Source of the DNA: Litoditis marina
Lineage: Eukaryota > Nematoda > Chromadorea > Rhabditida > Rhabditidae
DNA: 64,000 nucleotides
Assembly (NCBI GenBank): GCA_964036275.1
Contig: OZ038434.1
Coordinates: 37,037,279-37,101,278 of the forward strand
Reading direction: 5' to 3'
Shown: positions 11,603 through 23,410 of the stretch, piece by piece
Layout of the letters: every line of letters starts with the position of its first letter
Position numbering within the stretch: the first letter of the stretch is position 1
Translations under genes and position numbers: made by a program
The notes under the pieces: generated by a model
The model's input: the letters and a program-made list of their open reading frames with translations, nothing else
Told to the model about the DNA's origin: nothing
Databases searched by the model: none

Positions 11603-12390
11603 TCAATAATTAACTTCACAGATAGTCTTAATTATTATTAGTTCATTTGCTTATTCATGCGAAAACTTCGTTCAAGTTAAGAACTCAGTTGTGAGAACTG
11701 TTGTTTTGTGATCCAGGTATAACTTTCCAACTTTTTTTCAGGTGATTTATTCCACCACATCCATGATCATTGTTAACATCATGAATCATATTCTTCTACA
11801 TTCCGGTCATATATACTGGTTACCAATGGTGTAAATGTGTTACGGAACAGTACGATATATGGGGTTCAATTGAGAACATTCTGCTATTCTCTATTTCATC
11901 CCGAATTCGATGTCATACTCGACTACCGAACTGTTTCTGCTCTCCTTCAGCTGATTCTATTGGTTCTATTATGTCCGAGGTAAATTGTTGATATTCAGAG
12001 GCACAACGATGCAATACAATTATTCCAGCTTTTTCTCATAAGAGACAGGAAATTTCACAAAGTCAATAGTTAAGAGTAACTTTTTTTCCTATTATACTAA
12101 TTCATCACGCATATCACTCTGTTTCCTTCTGTTCATAAGATAGTCTCCTCCACACATTCTCGCCACTTGATTAACCGTTTCTGGTGTTCGCTCGGGTCGT
12201 TTTTGTGTCCTAACTCATTCATCTACACGATTTGTGAAATATATTCCTATATTTCAGTTTCGCTATTTGAGGAGCCTGGCGACCAACAACATTATGACGA
12301 CTGCTATTTCGTTCTATTATCGTCTACTGGTTATAAATAGAGAAAAATTCCCCGCTTGGAGAATGATGATGTTTCTGAAAATGGGTTATG
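11603..12390 (+). pseudogene. E1/E2 chemoreceptor-like module, copy b first
   Basis: E1-like exon 11742-11979 (TTTCAG acceptor, GTAAAT donor) and E2-like exon 12258-12390 (TTTCAG acceptor, GTGAGT donor). E1 ends with the TM2 text LLQLILLVLLCP in the family frame. E2 has a TGA near its start (SFAI then stop) but stays readable further on. No downstream receptor exons follow, so this is a repeat-borne gene fragment. Confidence 0.6.
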
Positions 12391-12727
12391 GTGAGTCCGG
12401 TAGAAACTATGCAAGTATGCAAGAAGCTACTCTAACAAACGTTTGAGCTCAGAGTAACCATCCCGAGATTAGCTCAAAAACGTCTCACCAAACGAGTGAG
12501 AGGAAAATCGCACTCATTTTGAGAGCTGAAAAAAGGTTGATTGGTTCTAAAAAGTAAATACGGTCGCATTTTGGTTGCTTTCTTTTAAGGCAACCGAGTT
12601 TTCTTTACGAAAGCAACCGGGTTGATGTTTGGTTTATATCGACCCGGTTTCTTGTTGAGTTGGCCGAAAAATTGGCTGATATGGAAGAGTTGTTCAGTGA
12701 CCCATGTATAACAATACTTTTTTCCAG
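12391..12727 (+). repeat. AAGCAACC-rich spacer of composite repeat
   Basis: Matches 28493-28938 and 38604-38990. No gene seen. Confidence 0.6.
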
Positions 12728-12962
12728 ATGAAATCACTACATCCATGCTCGTTTTCAACAACATGAATCATATTCTTCCATACTCCGGTCGTATATACTG
12801 CTTTTCAATGTGGTCTTGAATCAGTACAATGCCACTGATGTACTGCCCTCATTCGTGAATATTCTGCTATTCTCTATTTGGTCCCGATCTCGATGTCATA
12901 CTCGACTACCAAACTTTTTCTGCTCTCCTTCAGCTGGTTCTATTCGTTCTGTTGTGTCCGAG
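12728..12962 (+). pseudogene. E1-like chemoreceptor exon, copy b second
   Basis: TTTTTCCAG acceptor and GTAAAT donor are kept. The end of the frame is the TM2-like text of the family. The E2 partner is missing; a SINE-like element follows directly. Confidence 0.5.
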
Positions 12963-13140
12963 GTAAATTGTATATATCACTTCCCGCTGTGTACGCACAC
13001 ATGTATTCGGCTCCGAAGCTCGCCGGTAATGTGCTTCAATGGCGAAGTGGTTTGCGCCCTGCTAAGAATTTTTTGCTCTCAAGTTGGATTCCGACAAGAG
13101 ACAGAAATTTATAAATTTGGCATTCACTTTAGTAGGAGTG
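12963..13140 (+). mobile_element. tRNA-derived SINE-like element
   Basis: Box A-like TGGCGAAGTGG at 13040-13050 and box B-like AGTTGGATTCC at 13082-13092 are spaced as in a tRNA gene. Upstream text (GTATATATCACTTCCCGCTG) and downstream text (ACAGAAATTTATAAATTTGG) match the minus-strand copies at 29868-29990 and 40198-40310. The cloverleaf does not fold fully, so it is not a working tRNA. Confidence 0.6.
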
Positions 13141-13460
13141 GGTAAGACTACTTGTTAGACGATTAGGCGCGATTTCGTCAAATCAGCTACATACGGTGTA
13201 CGCTGCCCTATACCTTCATGTTTGTACTTCGATCAGCTTGATCCCGTAGATTCCCGGTCATAAATTGTGAAATACGGCCAGAGCGACTCACAACAGAGTC
13301 TCAACAATCAAAGAGACCATTTAATTTTTTTCCAGTTTCTCTTTACAAATATACATGTATAAAAGGAACCTTCATTGCGAGAATTACATACACATCAAAT
13401 CAACAAGAAATTATGCGGTTCCCGGCATTCTGCAAAACTGAATAACGACAAGGCACAGAC
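13141..13460. other. No gene recognised
   Basis: Unique-looking AT-rich sequence between a SINE-like element and the last predicted exon of the reverse-strand gene. It probably includes that gene's 3' flank. No motif or repeat was identified. Confidence 0.5.
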
Positions 13461-14720
13461 TTAACAGATCCAAGAAGTTCCAGAGGAACCTCCTGTTTTC
13501 TTGGCAGACGGGACAGAGACATCTGGGGATACTGGAGTTGAAGATGTCGTCTGAAAATCGGTGAAATGATAACTTGTATTAGTTGTTATGTTCCTAGTGG
13601 AATAATAATAAACTTTATCAGTATAGTGATGGACCAACAACGAATTACGAATTCAAACCAATTGAACTGATATTCGAAAAAACAAAGAAAAATAAAAACT
13701 AGTACATACGCAAAGTGGCTGATATGTTGATACTCCTGAGACTCAGTGAGAAGATCTAGATGGAAAGGGTACCCAGGATTGATTGATGTTAAACCGGAAA
13801 CCATAGCGATCAAAGTACACGTCAGATACAATTGGGGCTAGATGAGGGGTCAATTGATAGCAACCATGGAAACAGCTGTAACGTTCACGCATGGAAACTC
13901 CACTTAGGTGCATGTTATACAACATGTCAACATTGTCATTTACACATTTCAAAGAAGCATCATCAAGGGCATCATGTAACGATGGAGGGTCGATAATGGA
14001 TGGTGTATCACACATAGGAGAAGGATCATCAGCTATTTGGGTAACTCCAACAGGGACGGGACTTTGGATAGCAGGTTGATCATCAAAAGGAACATGGGTT
14101 GTACGAGTAGATATAGAGTTTGGAGATGGAAATGCGGACAGAAGATTGGAAACGACATTTCTGGTTTGTTCAACTAACTCCATTTCAATTGGCAGAATAG
14201 GATCGGCAGACGGTGTTGGTGTTGTAGTTTGGTCGGTGACCTCAGCTCGGGCGGCGTCTCGTTTTGATTGTCTGGCGAGGAATCCGGCCTTGCGCTGTTC
14301 CGGGGTCTCGAACTTCCGAACATGAAAAGTTGACATAGAAGCATCAGATTTCAAAGCAGTAGATAGATCTATTAGACGAGGAAACGGAATACCATCTTTG
14401 ATAGATACTTTGAGTGGACGAGGTAAACCATCTTGACGAGGCTTACCCAAACGGTGAAGAATGGAAATATTAGATGGAGAAACGGAGACCAAATTGAAAA
14501 CTGCATTCACCTTTTCCTTTGTTAAAGTATCCTCTGGTAGGCCATAAATGGTGAGACATCGACGATCATTGAAGTGGTGAAGTTGGGATTGAATAATAGT
14601 GGGTAGAGATTGTGTCAGAGAGTCGAGTTTGGAATTGAGTGTTTTGATTTCACTCAAAAGGGTGGAAAAATGGGTTCGAAGTGGTACCATTTTTGAACGA
14701 GGCGATGGCATGGTAATCAA
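13461..14720 (-). CDS. ORF1-like protein with coiled coil and RRM-like domain
   Basis: A 325-residue open frame (14720-13743). Residues about 18-50 look like a coiled coil (TLLSEIKTLNSKLDSLTQSL). Residues about 53-150 follow the pattern of the RNA-binding domain of LINE ORF1 proteins: CLTIYGLPED, a RLGKPRQDGLPRPLKV core, and TPEQRKAGFLARQSKRDA. The rest is rich in S, T and P. A GTACCC donor at 13772 joins in phase 0 to a TTTTCAG acceptor and an exon at 13550-13461 reading TTSSTPVSPDVSVPSAKKTG to a stop, giving about 345 residues; that splice is my inference. No reverse transcriptase follows, so it is either an orphan ORF1 or a host gene derived from one. Confidence 0.55.
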
Positions 14721-14870
14721 TCGAGAGGGGTCACCTCACACGGCCGACACAAATGGTGGGAAGTAAGTGTCCAGAATACACCAACGACATTTGGACGAAA
14801 TCCAGAAACTCCAACATACCAAACTTCCAGATCAAACATTCGAAATCCCTTCAAATGTGCAATTTCCCCT
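14721..14870. other. Upstream flank of the ORF1-like gene
   Basis: No repeat match or coding sequence recognised; it may hold the promoter of the gene read leftward. It meets the composite-repeat piece near 14870. Confidence 0.4.
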
Positions 14871-15290
14871 CCCTCGTTCGGTGAGATGTTTTTGAGTCAA
14901 TCTCGGGATGGTTACTCTAAGCTCAAGCGCCTTTTCAGGCATGTTTCTTTCAGGTTAGACCAATCTTTCTGAACATTTCAAGCGGACTCACCGTAACCAA
15001 TGAGTAGGACAGCATAACAATTGCCAGAAACAGGATTAATCTCCAAACGGTGACTTGTTCACCCTCTATAACCAGTAGACGTTGATAGAAAACGAAATGG
15101 CAGTCGTTATAACGTTGTTGGTCGCCAGACCCAGCGAAACGACAAAACTGAAATACAGGAATATATTTGTTTCTCATAGAATATGGAAATGGATTTGCAT
15201 TTGGACACCAAAACAACCCGACCAAAACCAAAAACGGTTAGTCAAGTGGCGAGAAAGTATGGAAAAGACTATATCAACAATTTCTCTGAG
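14871..15290 (-). pseudogene. E2-like chemoreceptor exon, isolated copy
   Basis: The exon-like part is 15147-14992, with TTTCAG acceptor and GTGAGT donor. The second half is open, with text such as VIEGEQVTVWRLILFLAIVM. The flanks match the composite repeat (TCTCGGGATGGTTACTCTAA). No E1 or later exons are adjacent. Confidence 0.55.
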
Positions 15291-15470
15291 AAGATTTTGC
15301 CGAGTGCCTGCACGGTTACGCCCCTTTTTGCTAAGCCCCGCCCATTTGCCGACTGGTTGCGCTCTAGTTGCACCCTACCGGCACACTTGGCTTTGCGACC
15401 AGTCGGCATTTGCAGCGCGTTTAGTCGTCAGAAATCAAAGGGTGATTTCGTTGGCTATTCTTACTGAGAA
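15291..15470. repeat. Short inverted repeat, TGCCGACTGGT arms
   Basis: TTTGCCGACTGGTTGCG near 15340 is inverted by GCGACCAGTCGGCATTTG near 15395, around about 35 bp. It looks like a tiny MITE or hairpin. The flanks are C-rich and carry no gene. Confidence 0.5.
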
Positions 15471-15873
15471 AACGGAAGATGGGAGACAGAGGAAAGGACG
15501 AGAGAGTGATAAGAAAGTGGAGGAAAAGCCAAGAGAGAGAGCGAGAGAGAGAGAGAAAGAGAGAGAGAAGAGAGAGAAGAGAGAGAGAAAGAAAGAAAGA
15601 GAGAGAGATCAGAAAGGTATAAGAGGAGAGAGAGAGAGAGAAAAAGAAAGAGAGGGAAAGAGAGAGATAGATAGATAGAAAACGAGAGTTGAGAGAAAGG
15701 AAAAAGTCAGACGGAGTTAGTGATAAAGAAAGCGAAAAGATGGAGGGAGTAAAAAAAAGTGAGCGAAAGAGAGAGAGAGAGAGAAAATTTGATACAAAAA
15801 AGAGAAATACAGAGAGAGAGAGATAGAGAGAAGTAAAGATAATAATGAGAGAAGTGCCTGAGAGGGGGTGTGA

Positions 15874-15907
<34 letters not shown>

Positions 15908-15960
15908 TAAGTAGAGTGAGAAAAAGAAATGGAAGGAAGGGAGAAGGGAGAGATACTTCA
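15471..15960. repeat. Purine-rich low-complexity tract (GAGA/GATA)
   Basis: Almost only G and A on this strand, with GATAGATA and GAGAGAG runs. Long ORFs through it on both strands are only R/E/K/G or S/L repeats and are not genes. Confidence 0.9.
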
Positions 15961-16896
15961 AGAACGACTGTGGTTTGTGTGGCTTTCTTCCTTTTTTGTG
16001 AACGTTCAATGACGACAATCAGACTCGCAGTGTGTATGTTTTCTGTGAATGAAACGTTCTCAGCAGCCAATAATCTACATGTTCAGTATGGTTTTTGTTA
16101 ACTGAATGCTTAGTGAACTTCATTTTCTTCATAAGTCATCCTTCAAGCCAATTCGATTTGATGCCGTCGCGCGCGAAATACACTGCGCAAATGAACAAGC
16201 TATTTTCGTGCAAGCATCTTGATTACGGTATCAAAATTTTTTGAATTAAATTTTTAGTTTTATACTTTATTTTATTTTAGAGACTTTTTTATTGTGTATT
16301 TTGGTATCCTTCGTGTGTATAGGTTGTAACTTATGTTTTTCAGTTGATGGGAGACTGCGTAGCATTACAGTCAAGGAATAAAATACATTCAATGGATTTC
16401 TGAGGTAGGATGGGTTTTTTTTTGTTTTTATCTCCATCGTTTCGAAGAGAATGTATAGCTGAGTGACCAAACGCGGTGCGATTTTCAAATCCAACCCGAG
16501 GGGGATATATTTCCGAATAAACTGCAAGATTGTGAAGCTGAAATAGAGCTCGTTTTTCTATTTTCTGCCCTGAGTTTTCTATGTTCGCCGAGGTATGGTT
16601 TCTATAATCGCGGGGGTCTGATGCGATATGTGATTGCGGAATTGAACGGTTTTTTCTGGGAAATCTGAAAATCATAATTTTTCCGTTTTTAAATATAAAA
16701 ACTGACTACTCGAACAGTCGGACCTTTCTAGTGTATCGTAAAGAAGTAACTTTTCTAATGAAAAGCATTCCTCAGATCAGTTGGACTGGCCTGTGTCCTT
16801 CATAAAATATTTGATGTAAACATCTGTGTTTTGTTTAAGAAACTTTTCAGTTTCTATGATTCAAAGTTCGTTCAAAGCATAAGTTTCTATTTGCAG
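15961..16896. other. No gene recognised
   Basis: AT-rich sequence upstream of the five-exon gene, likely its promoter region. Short ORFs on both strands show no convincing coding signal. An extra 5' exon could be hidden here. Confidence 0.45.
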
Positions 16897-19200
16897 AGGG
16901 CCATCTCTTCTCGCGACGTCAGCAATTCCAACGATGATGGACGTTTTCGATGAGGGGTTGTCTTTCTGGGTCGGCCAGCCCATAAGAAGAAGTGAGTGCA
17001 AGTGCATTTTCCCTTTCCCGTATTAAGGTTAATTGTACTTACCTTACATCAATATGCAATGTTTGTTTGTTGAGACGGTGAGCACTATAGATTGGTGAAA
17101 GTACTATTAGTGGATTGTGCGCCGTTTACTGTTGGAAAGCTGGGACTTTTTGATTTATTCTGAGAAATTTTCGCAAAAAGAGTCAGACGCACCCCACGTT
17201 TCTCGTTTTATACCTAAATACTAGAGTTGTGCACTAGCTGTGGTTGAAAAAACCATTAAACAGTACGGGTATAGCTAATATTATTCGCGTATGACCATGA
17301 TCATGAAAAAGTGGGGGAAAAAAGCCACACCTAACGTAAACGGGCCGTTTTTTTTCGCCAAGTCCAATCTGGGCCCCGTTTTTGCAAAAACGACAAAATA
17401 TTGACGCAGTTTCCACAAAATGCCGGACTTAAAATCATGAAATTTGAGGTTTTCAAATAAAAGTTTGGATCCCTTCTTTGAGATAAAAGACTAACCAGTG
17501 TGACTATAAGACGAGGCTAGCTCAAGTATTTACGCTGTTTCACCTGGATCATGCTCTCGCTGGGCAGGTATGAAAATATACTGTTTAATTTTTCAAGTAG
17601 GTAATTTTTGCTTTGGTATTCCGGTAATCGATGGTCCGACTGTTAATGTACGGGATCAGTTACTACTGAGTTCCCAATTTTATTTTCCATGATTTGCAGC
17701 GGTATCGTTGCCTGTTACCCGGGTGTGGAGTGATATCAATAGAAGCAGACCGTTGGTGGCAGATAGGGAAGGTCGTCATCCATCTGTAGTACTGAGTATA
17801 GGTGAGTGTGGCATATTGGGTTCTTTTGAGCTAAGTGCTCTATACTATCTTTGAAAATATACCTGGCATTCACGTGGAGTTTTGCTCGAATAGGCAGAAA
17901 AACAATTGAGAAAAGGGCTCTTTTTTGTCAGGCACAGGAATAGTTGCCTGTGTTTATTGTTTCATCTCTATGACGTTGTGCTTTTCTGTTACCTTAGAGT
18001 CTAAGACTTAGACGGACTAGCGGTTCATACCGGTGGCGGAAGGTGACTTCACGCCTGTTCGCCAGGGTTAAGGCTGAAATAAATTTTTATTTTCACCTAA
18101 ACAAAGGACTAAAAGACGGGCAGGCTGGCAATTTTCAATTTGAAATGAAAACTTTTGAACGGCCAGTTGCATTCACCTCCGAAGTAGTTCGAATTCGAAT
18201 AGTCATAAAAATCTTAAAGTGGGTCTTTTTTTTCGCCAAACTCGGGAGAAATGGTCTAGTTTTGATGTGTAATCATGATGTCTCAGTCTCACTCATGTAT
18301 TTCGTATTGAAAATAGAGATTTTTCGGAGAATAGTCACTCTACATCCTTTTACAGGTCCTTCACTCAAGTTCAGCAGACAACCACCTCGACCTCAGATAG
18401 CATCTTCAACAGGCGTGAGTATATATTATTCATTTTTAGTTTTCGAACGGTGCTCCTGAACTTTTTCTGGTTTTGTTTTTATCTGAAATCTAAAGTATAT
18501 CAGTTGAGCTGACTCGCATTTTTTCAACATTCAGTTTGTTTACCGTTACCCCAATACAGTAGTTCGAGAGAGCACTAATGTAATTCGAAAAATCAGAATC
18601 ATTCTCGCCCGAAATTGGAAAGATGCCCTACTTTGATGTAAAATCATGATATCTCACGTATTTGAACTAATAACAGGTTCCTTTTTGTAGAATAGTTCAC
18701 TGGTGTGTGCCAGTTCTTTGTTTTTAAAATTGTTGTCTAACCTTACTTGAGAAAACCGAGGTTTTACGCTATATAAATTCCTGCAATTACTAGTTTCAGG
18801 GCCCGTACTCTCTACAGCGATCCAGCTCTTTCACAAACAATGTCAATGACAAGGTGTGTTACTTATTTTTCAATAACTTTCTCACTTGGATTGTACTCAA
18901 AGTTGTGGCCCTTATACGTTTCATTCTGTGCTATACCTCGCTTCTCCGAGCGATACAGTACGACTTTGCCCAAAAAATGCGTGCTTCTAAAATTAAATAT
19001 CGCTTGTCCCACCAAATTTTGAATGCCTAAAGTGAGAAACGAGGATATGCAAAAAAGCCAAATACTACATTGTATAGACTTTACTAGACTATATTACTAT
19101 CGAATAGTATATTTCGTTTCAGCAATCCGACATTTTCCGCACGGAGCGGCAACGCTGGCGATGTCATCTCGTTGGCTTTGATATCAGGATATCACTTTAA
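16897..19200 (+). CDS. Small basic protein of unknown function, five exons
   Basis: Exons 16897-16991, 17700-17801, 18356-18414, 18800-18853 and 19123-19200 each have AG/GT borders (GTGAGT or GTGTGT donors, TTNCAG acceptors), and all phases fit (1, 1, 0, 0). The chosen start is the first of two ATGs at 16934, just inside an exon opened by a TTTGCAG acceptor, as expected for a trans-spliced first exon; a hidden upstream exon would extend it, since the frame is open back to the acceptor. The product is 116 residues: MMDVFDEGLSFWVGQPIRR, then a basic, serine- and proline-rich middle, ending in GFDIRISL. There is no signal peptide, membrane segment or known domain. AATAAA lies at 19318, 118 bp past the stop. 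Confidence 0.7.
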
Positions 19201-19589
19201 ATATGTTATTCATTATTGTATCCAATGTTTACATTGTTATGTAGTCATGTTTGTCATCTTATTTATACTGTTACTGTGAATCTCGTTCTCTTGTTTTTGT
19301 TTGTTTTGAAAGGAAGCAATAAAAGTTCTAGTCATCCAAACTTGAGTTTGTTCCATGGTCTCAATACTTTTAAGAAAAACAGGTCAAATTTCCATTTTGG
19401 TGTTGTTAAAAGGACGTTTATTACCCTATTATTGGCAGAGCTGGTTTCATATTGACCGTTCGCGCGCTAGTTGCGCGCTGGATGCACTGTAGTCGCACGA
19501 AGCGAGGTCTACGAAATTAGTTCGCAACTGCTGGTGCATGCCCCCCGCAACTATCGTGCGCGCACTCAGCGAGATCCTTTCTCAGTTAC
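19201..19589. other. 3' flank and CpG-richer segment
   Basis: It holds the poly(A) signal of the gene to the left (AATAAA, 19318-19323), then AT-rich sequence, then a segment at 19456-19575 with GCGCGC repeats and inverted pieces (TAGTTGCGCGC and related). No gene seen. Confidence 0.5.
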
Positions 19590-19989
19590 CTCGGACAAAA
19601 TAGAACCAATAGAACCAGCTGAAGGAGAGCTGAAACAGTTTGGTGGTGGAGTATGACATCGAATTCGGGATACAATAGAGAATAGCAGAACGATCGCAAT
19701 TGAGTTCAGTACATCGGTGGTATTCACATGTCATAACCACAAGTACACCATTGGAAGACAACGGATGTAGTGAAATATATCATCTGAAAGAAGTATAGTT
19801 ATGTATGAGTTACAGTTCTCACAACTGTCCGTTTTTTATTATTTTCCGCTACTATTTGTTTACTTTGTTACGCTAAAATCAGGTCAAAATAAAAGAACGT
19901 CAACTATACCAAAGTTTTGCTGTATGATTAAACGACTCAATTTCATTTTAGCATCATAGGTTACATTTCATAGAACATGAACGAGCCAA
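19590..19989 (-). pseudogene. E1-like chemoreceptor exon and flank, isolated copy
   Basis: The exon-like part is 19783-19590, ending in the family's TM2 text. The donor side (GTAACTG) is changed from GTAAAT. The flank to about 19980 matches 1970-2100 and 37900-37990. No E2 partner. Confidence 0.5.
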
Positions 19990-20981
19990 ACGTTACCTGA
20001 GTTGTACTACTCCATCGAACTTGGTCCTTTTCTGCCATGGGAGCATTCTCAGAAAGTATTCTTCGTTGAAAACCTCTGCGATCTCCTTGTGAAGTGTTGT
20101 TGAGGTTTTACGGTAGATATGATGGTGAGGTAGGCTAATCGAACCAGAATGAAGAGGTGCCTGGACGAAAACTGGTGTCTCGCTCAGATGTATCAATGTA
20201 CAGTAGCACTCTTCGTAAACGGTATCCGTTCCTTCCCCAATATGTTATCTGACTTTGACCGTGAGAAGTTGTCTTAAATCTTCTCATTCAACCGTTCCGA
20301 GAAGCAAGGAATCAATCCAGAGACCGTTGTCACCATTTCGTTCCTGAAATCAGTTGGAATGGGGATTGACATGGATTGACAGTTGTAGTTTGCACTCGAT
20401 ACATAATTCCATCTTCGAACAAAATAAGCAGGAGCAAACTACAAACACAGCAGGATGTACTTGAGTTCAATTGTGTTAACTGAACACAGGAGAAAGATGG
20501 GTCCTATGAAATACACGGTCGCTTCGCTATGATATAACAGGTTTGTAGTTTGATCGCGATACGCTGATCACAACCGAGATTCGGTCAATGATTGCTAACT
20601 TTATGTTCTAGATGAAACAACGTGTTTTTGAAAACAATTTAGATGTGTTTTGGAGAAATATGGAGCAAACTAACCCGATAGTTCGAACATAAATATTGTA
20701 GAAGTAAGTACGTAGTACTTTCCAGAGATGTCTGATCCGGTAATGAGAATTATAGAGGGTTAAAGGTTACACAAAGATGCCACGCCCATGAGTTAATTGG
20801 GGTTTCTGTTTCGAGTAGCACACCTGGGTAATAATAATGAAAAAGCAATGGGACCAATGGGTAATTGGATGAGAAATTGGATTGGATTCAATGGATAAAT
20901 GCACTCAATTATGCCCTAGAAGTAAAGATAGAAATCAAATTCTTATTTTCCGTGTGGCAAAACTTGAAATACAAATATACT

Positions 20982-20982
<1 letters not shown>
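19990..20982 (+). repeat. Segment R4 of composite repeat, forward copy c
   Basis: Matches 31024-31817 through most of its length (for example ATGATGGTGAGGTAGGC and GCAGGATGTACTTGAGT). An 80-bp stretch near 20850-20930 is missing in the other copy. Part of it (20440-20830) is a diverged relative of R1. No gene. Confidence 0.7.
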
Positions 20983-21016
<34 letters not shown>

Positions 21017-21140
21017 GGTTAGTTAGTTGCACAGTCACGTGAAACATGTTAAACACAGCAGAACTCAGAAACGTGCAATGAAAAAGTGCACGATATCTCA
21101 TTAGAATGCTTACTTACGTGACTATTCAATCAACATTTAG
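20983..21140. repeat. (TTAG)n microsatellite and adjoining MITE
   Basis: About eleven TTAG units (20983-21027) followed by the palindromic ACAGTCACGTGA element. Confidence 0.75.
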
Positions 21141-23342
21141 TATATAATGTCGAATTCAGGAATCTGCTCAAACTAAAACACGGCTTCGGCTTCTGAAGAC
21201 TCATCAAAAAAAGAGAATCTGAAATTTGGGTCAAAATTCACAGGTTGGGTTGATTGGACCTAGAGAAGCTCAAGTTTTTAGTTTCAGAAAAATATATTAA
21301 AGTTAAATTTTCGTATTCCGGATGTTTTTGGATAGTGGGATATGAAGCATTGAGGACCCTTATTTTTCACAGAGTTATAGCGTTTTAGAGTATCGTCATG
21401 GATTGGTGACATTTTCCCTTATGAAGTGGTCCACGTAAAGTGGGGGTGAGTTTTACGGTGAGGGTCCCAGATCCTATATCTCGGCTCAACGTAGTTTGCT
21501 TCCCAGAAACTCTTTCTCAGTTGTTCATCAACTCAGTTGATGGCGGTGTGCAGAAAATTGAGTTGGTAGGTCAGAACTGAAAAACGTTATGGCTCGTCGT
21601 GATTTCGGTTATTTTTTTTTCTTATTTTGGCGATAAAAATCGTTAAAATGATGTTCAGATTTGAACGTTTCCGGAACACTAGTTTTCTATCGAGATTTAT
21701 CCACAAATCGGTTTTTGATTAGTGAAATTCGGTTCAGGGCAGACTTATGGCCGAAGTTTCAAAATTTTGTCATGGATTGGTGACGTTTTAACGTTGAAAG
21801 CAAAACTAATACGTGTTACGGTAATAGAAGAATCGGAGATAGGAGCTGAGGTTTGTTGGCTGGGTTTATCTCATACACAGAGGGTGGAACTGAAAGTTTG
21901 AGCAAATTTGGTCAAAGTTGAAATTGAGAAACCACGGGATCAAACTACAAGCATAACGAATCTCAGAACTTTCCGGGAAAAGGGTGGAAATCCTGGTTTA
22001 AACGGAGATACTCAGCTGAAACTCGCTCGAGGAGTAAAATGGGTATTTTTGACGATTCTGTAAATGATTCGGCCAAAAATGTTTATAACTAGCCAACTTT
22101 TTCAATGTCGCTAAAAAACGACAAATGTCGTTTTAAATCGACATTTTGGCCGTTTTTTAATACAGGTCGGTTGATTTTATAAACGCAAAATCGAAAAGTT
22201 CATTTTGGGTTTACGTGGTTTGTTTTTGAGCTTTGATTTTTGAAAGGAAACCTGTCTGAAATAAACACATCCTGCGAAATTTTGAAGCATATTTCTGTTG
22301 GAGCTAGATTTAGGGGTTCGGCAGTTGTTACCCCTTTTTTGGACAAAACGACGTGAAAAAATACGGAAAGTTGGTATTTGTTTACGGAACTCGCAACAGC
22401 AGCGTGATTTGGCGGTCCATATCAGCTATCTGTCTACCGTGGCAAAATTGCAGGGAGTGGGGAATAGTTTGTTTTTCACAAGATGAAGTGATAAGAAAGA
22501 ATTATGATAGGGTTGAATTGAGTAGTTTAGGTGGACATGACAATTCATAGCTAGATCATATCAATTGGTTCAATATTCTACAGTTCACGCACCTGATAAA
22601 CTGTATACCAGTCCATTCCAACACTTATTTTTGTGATATCAGCATATATTTACTTAGGTTCGTATATTGCATGTCGTTGTAGAAACAACATCGTACAAAT
22701 ACGGTCATAAGTTGACAAATGTGCATAACTCAGTTTGGAAGTGGCTTCTCCAAGTCGTCATTAAACGAGTAAGAGGATCAACTATCGCTAAATGTGGTCT
22801 CACATGTTGTTTTGAAATAACATTCCAGAGAAAATGATGTTTATTTTTGAACGTAGCAGTTGTTTGATGTTCCAAACTGTCCATTTCCACAATTTTGACC
22901 GCTCTCAAGTTTTTCAAAGGTTCAATCCACGCCAACAGTATAGTCCCGGTCATTCCTACTGAGACTTGGCAGTGTGCCAACGAATATTCTAGGATGTTTT
23001 TCACCGCTTTGGAGCTTTTTTTCAATAATCGGCAAAACTCTGGAAGCGATAGTTCAATCCCATAAGACAATGTTAACAAAAAACGTATGTAGAGTACTTT
23101 GTCTGCTCTAAGGAATAGTCATCCGAAAATCTTGGCACAATGCCAAGGGGTCTCAGTGGGAATGAAATGAATAATATTTCTACGTTATCCATAGTGATGA
23201 CCATTGAATGCAACCAGAGAGATTGAGGAACACAAATGGACATTTATCGATTTCACTGTGCCTCGATCAAAAAGGTTACTTCCGCGTCAAACTACAACGA
23301 AGAGTTGGGCACTTTTCATAGAGTTTCATGGGAATATACTAG
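21141..23342 (+). repeat. Segment R3 of composite repeat, forward copy c
   Basis: The longest uninterrupted R3 copy. It matches 31971-34797 and the reverse of 3351-5539; the end also matches 52640-52964. Short ORFs within it are not conserved between copies. Confidence 0.8.
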
Positions 23343-23410
23343 AAGTAAATTGAACAGTTTGCAGCGCAATTCACTCTTTCTTTGCTTTCACAGTTCCCGT
23401 CCGAATCAAA

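Noticed and set aside
13586..13831. TSINPGYP as a 2A-like peptide after the ORF1-like frame
   Set aside because: It lies in a frame different from the 325-residue ORF and lacks the NPGP ending.
15082..15678. 198-residue forward ORF rich in R, E and K
   Set aside because: It joins part of an inverted E2-like repeat to a purine-rich low-complexity tract; no domain and no support for translation.
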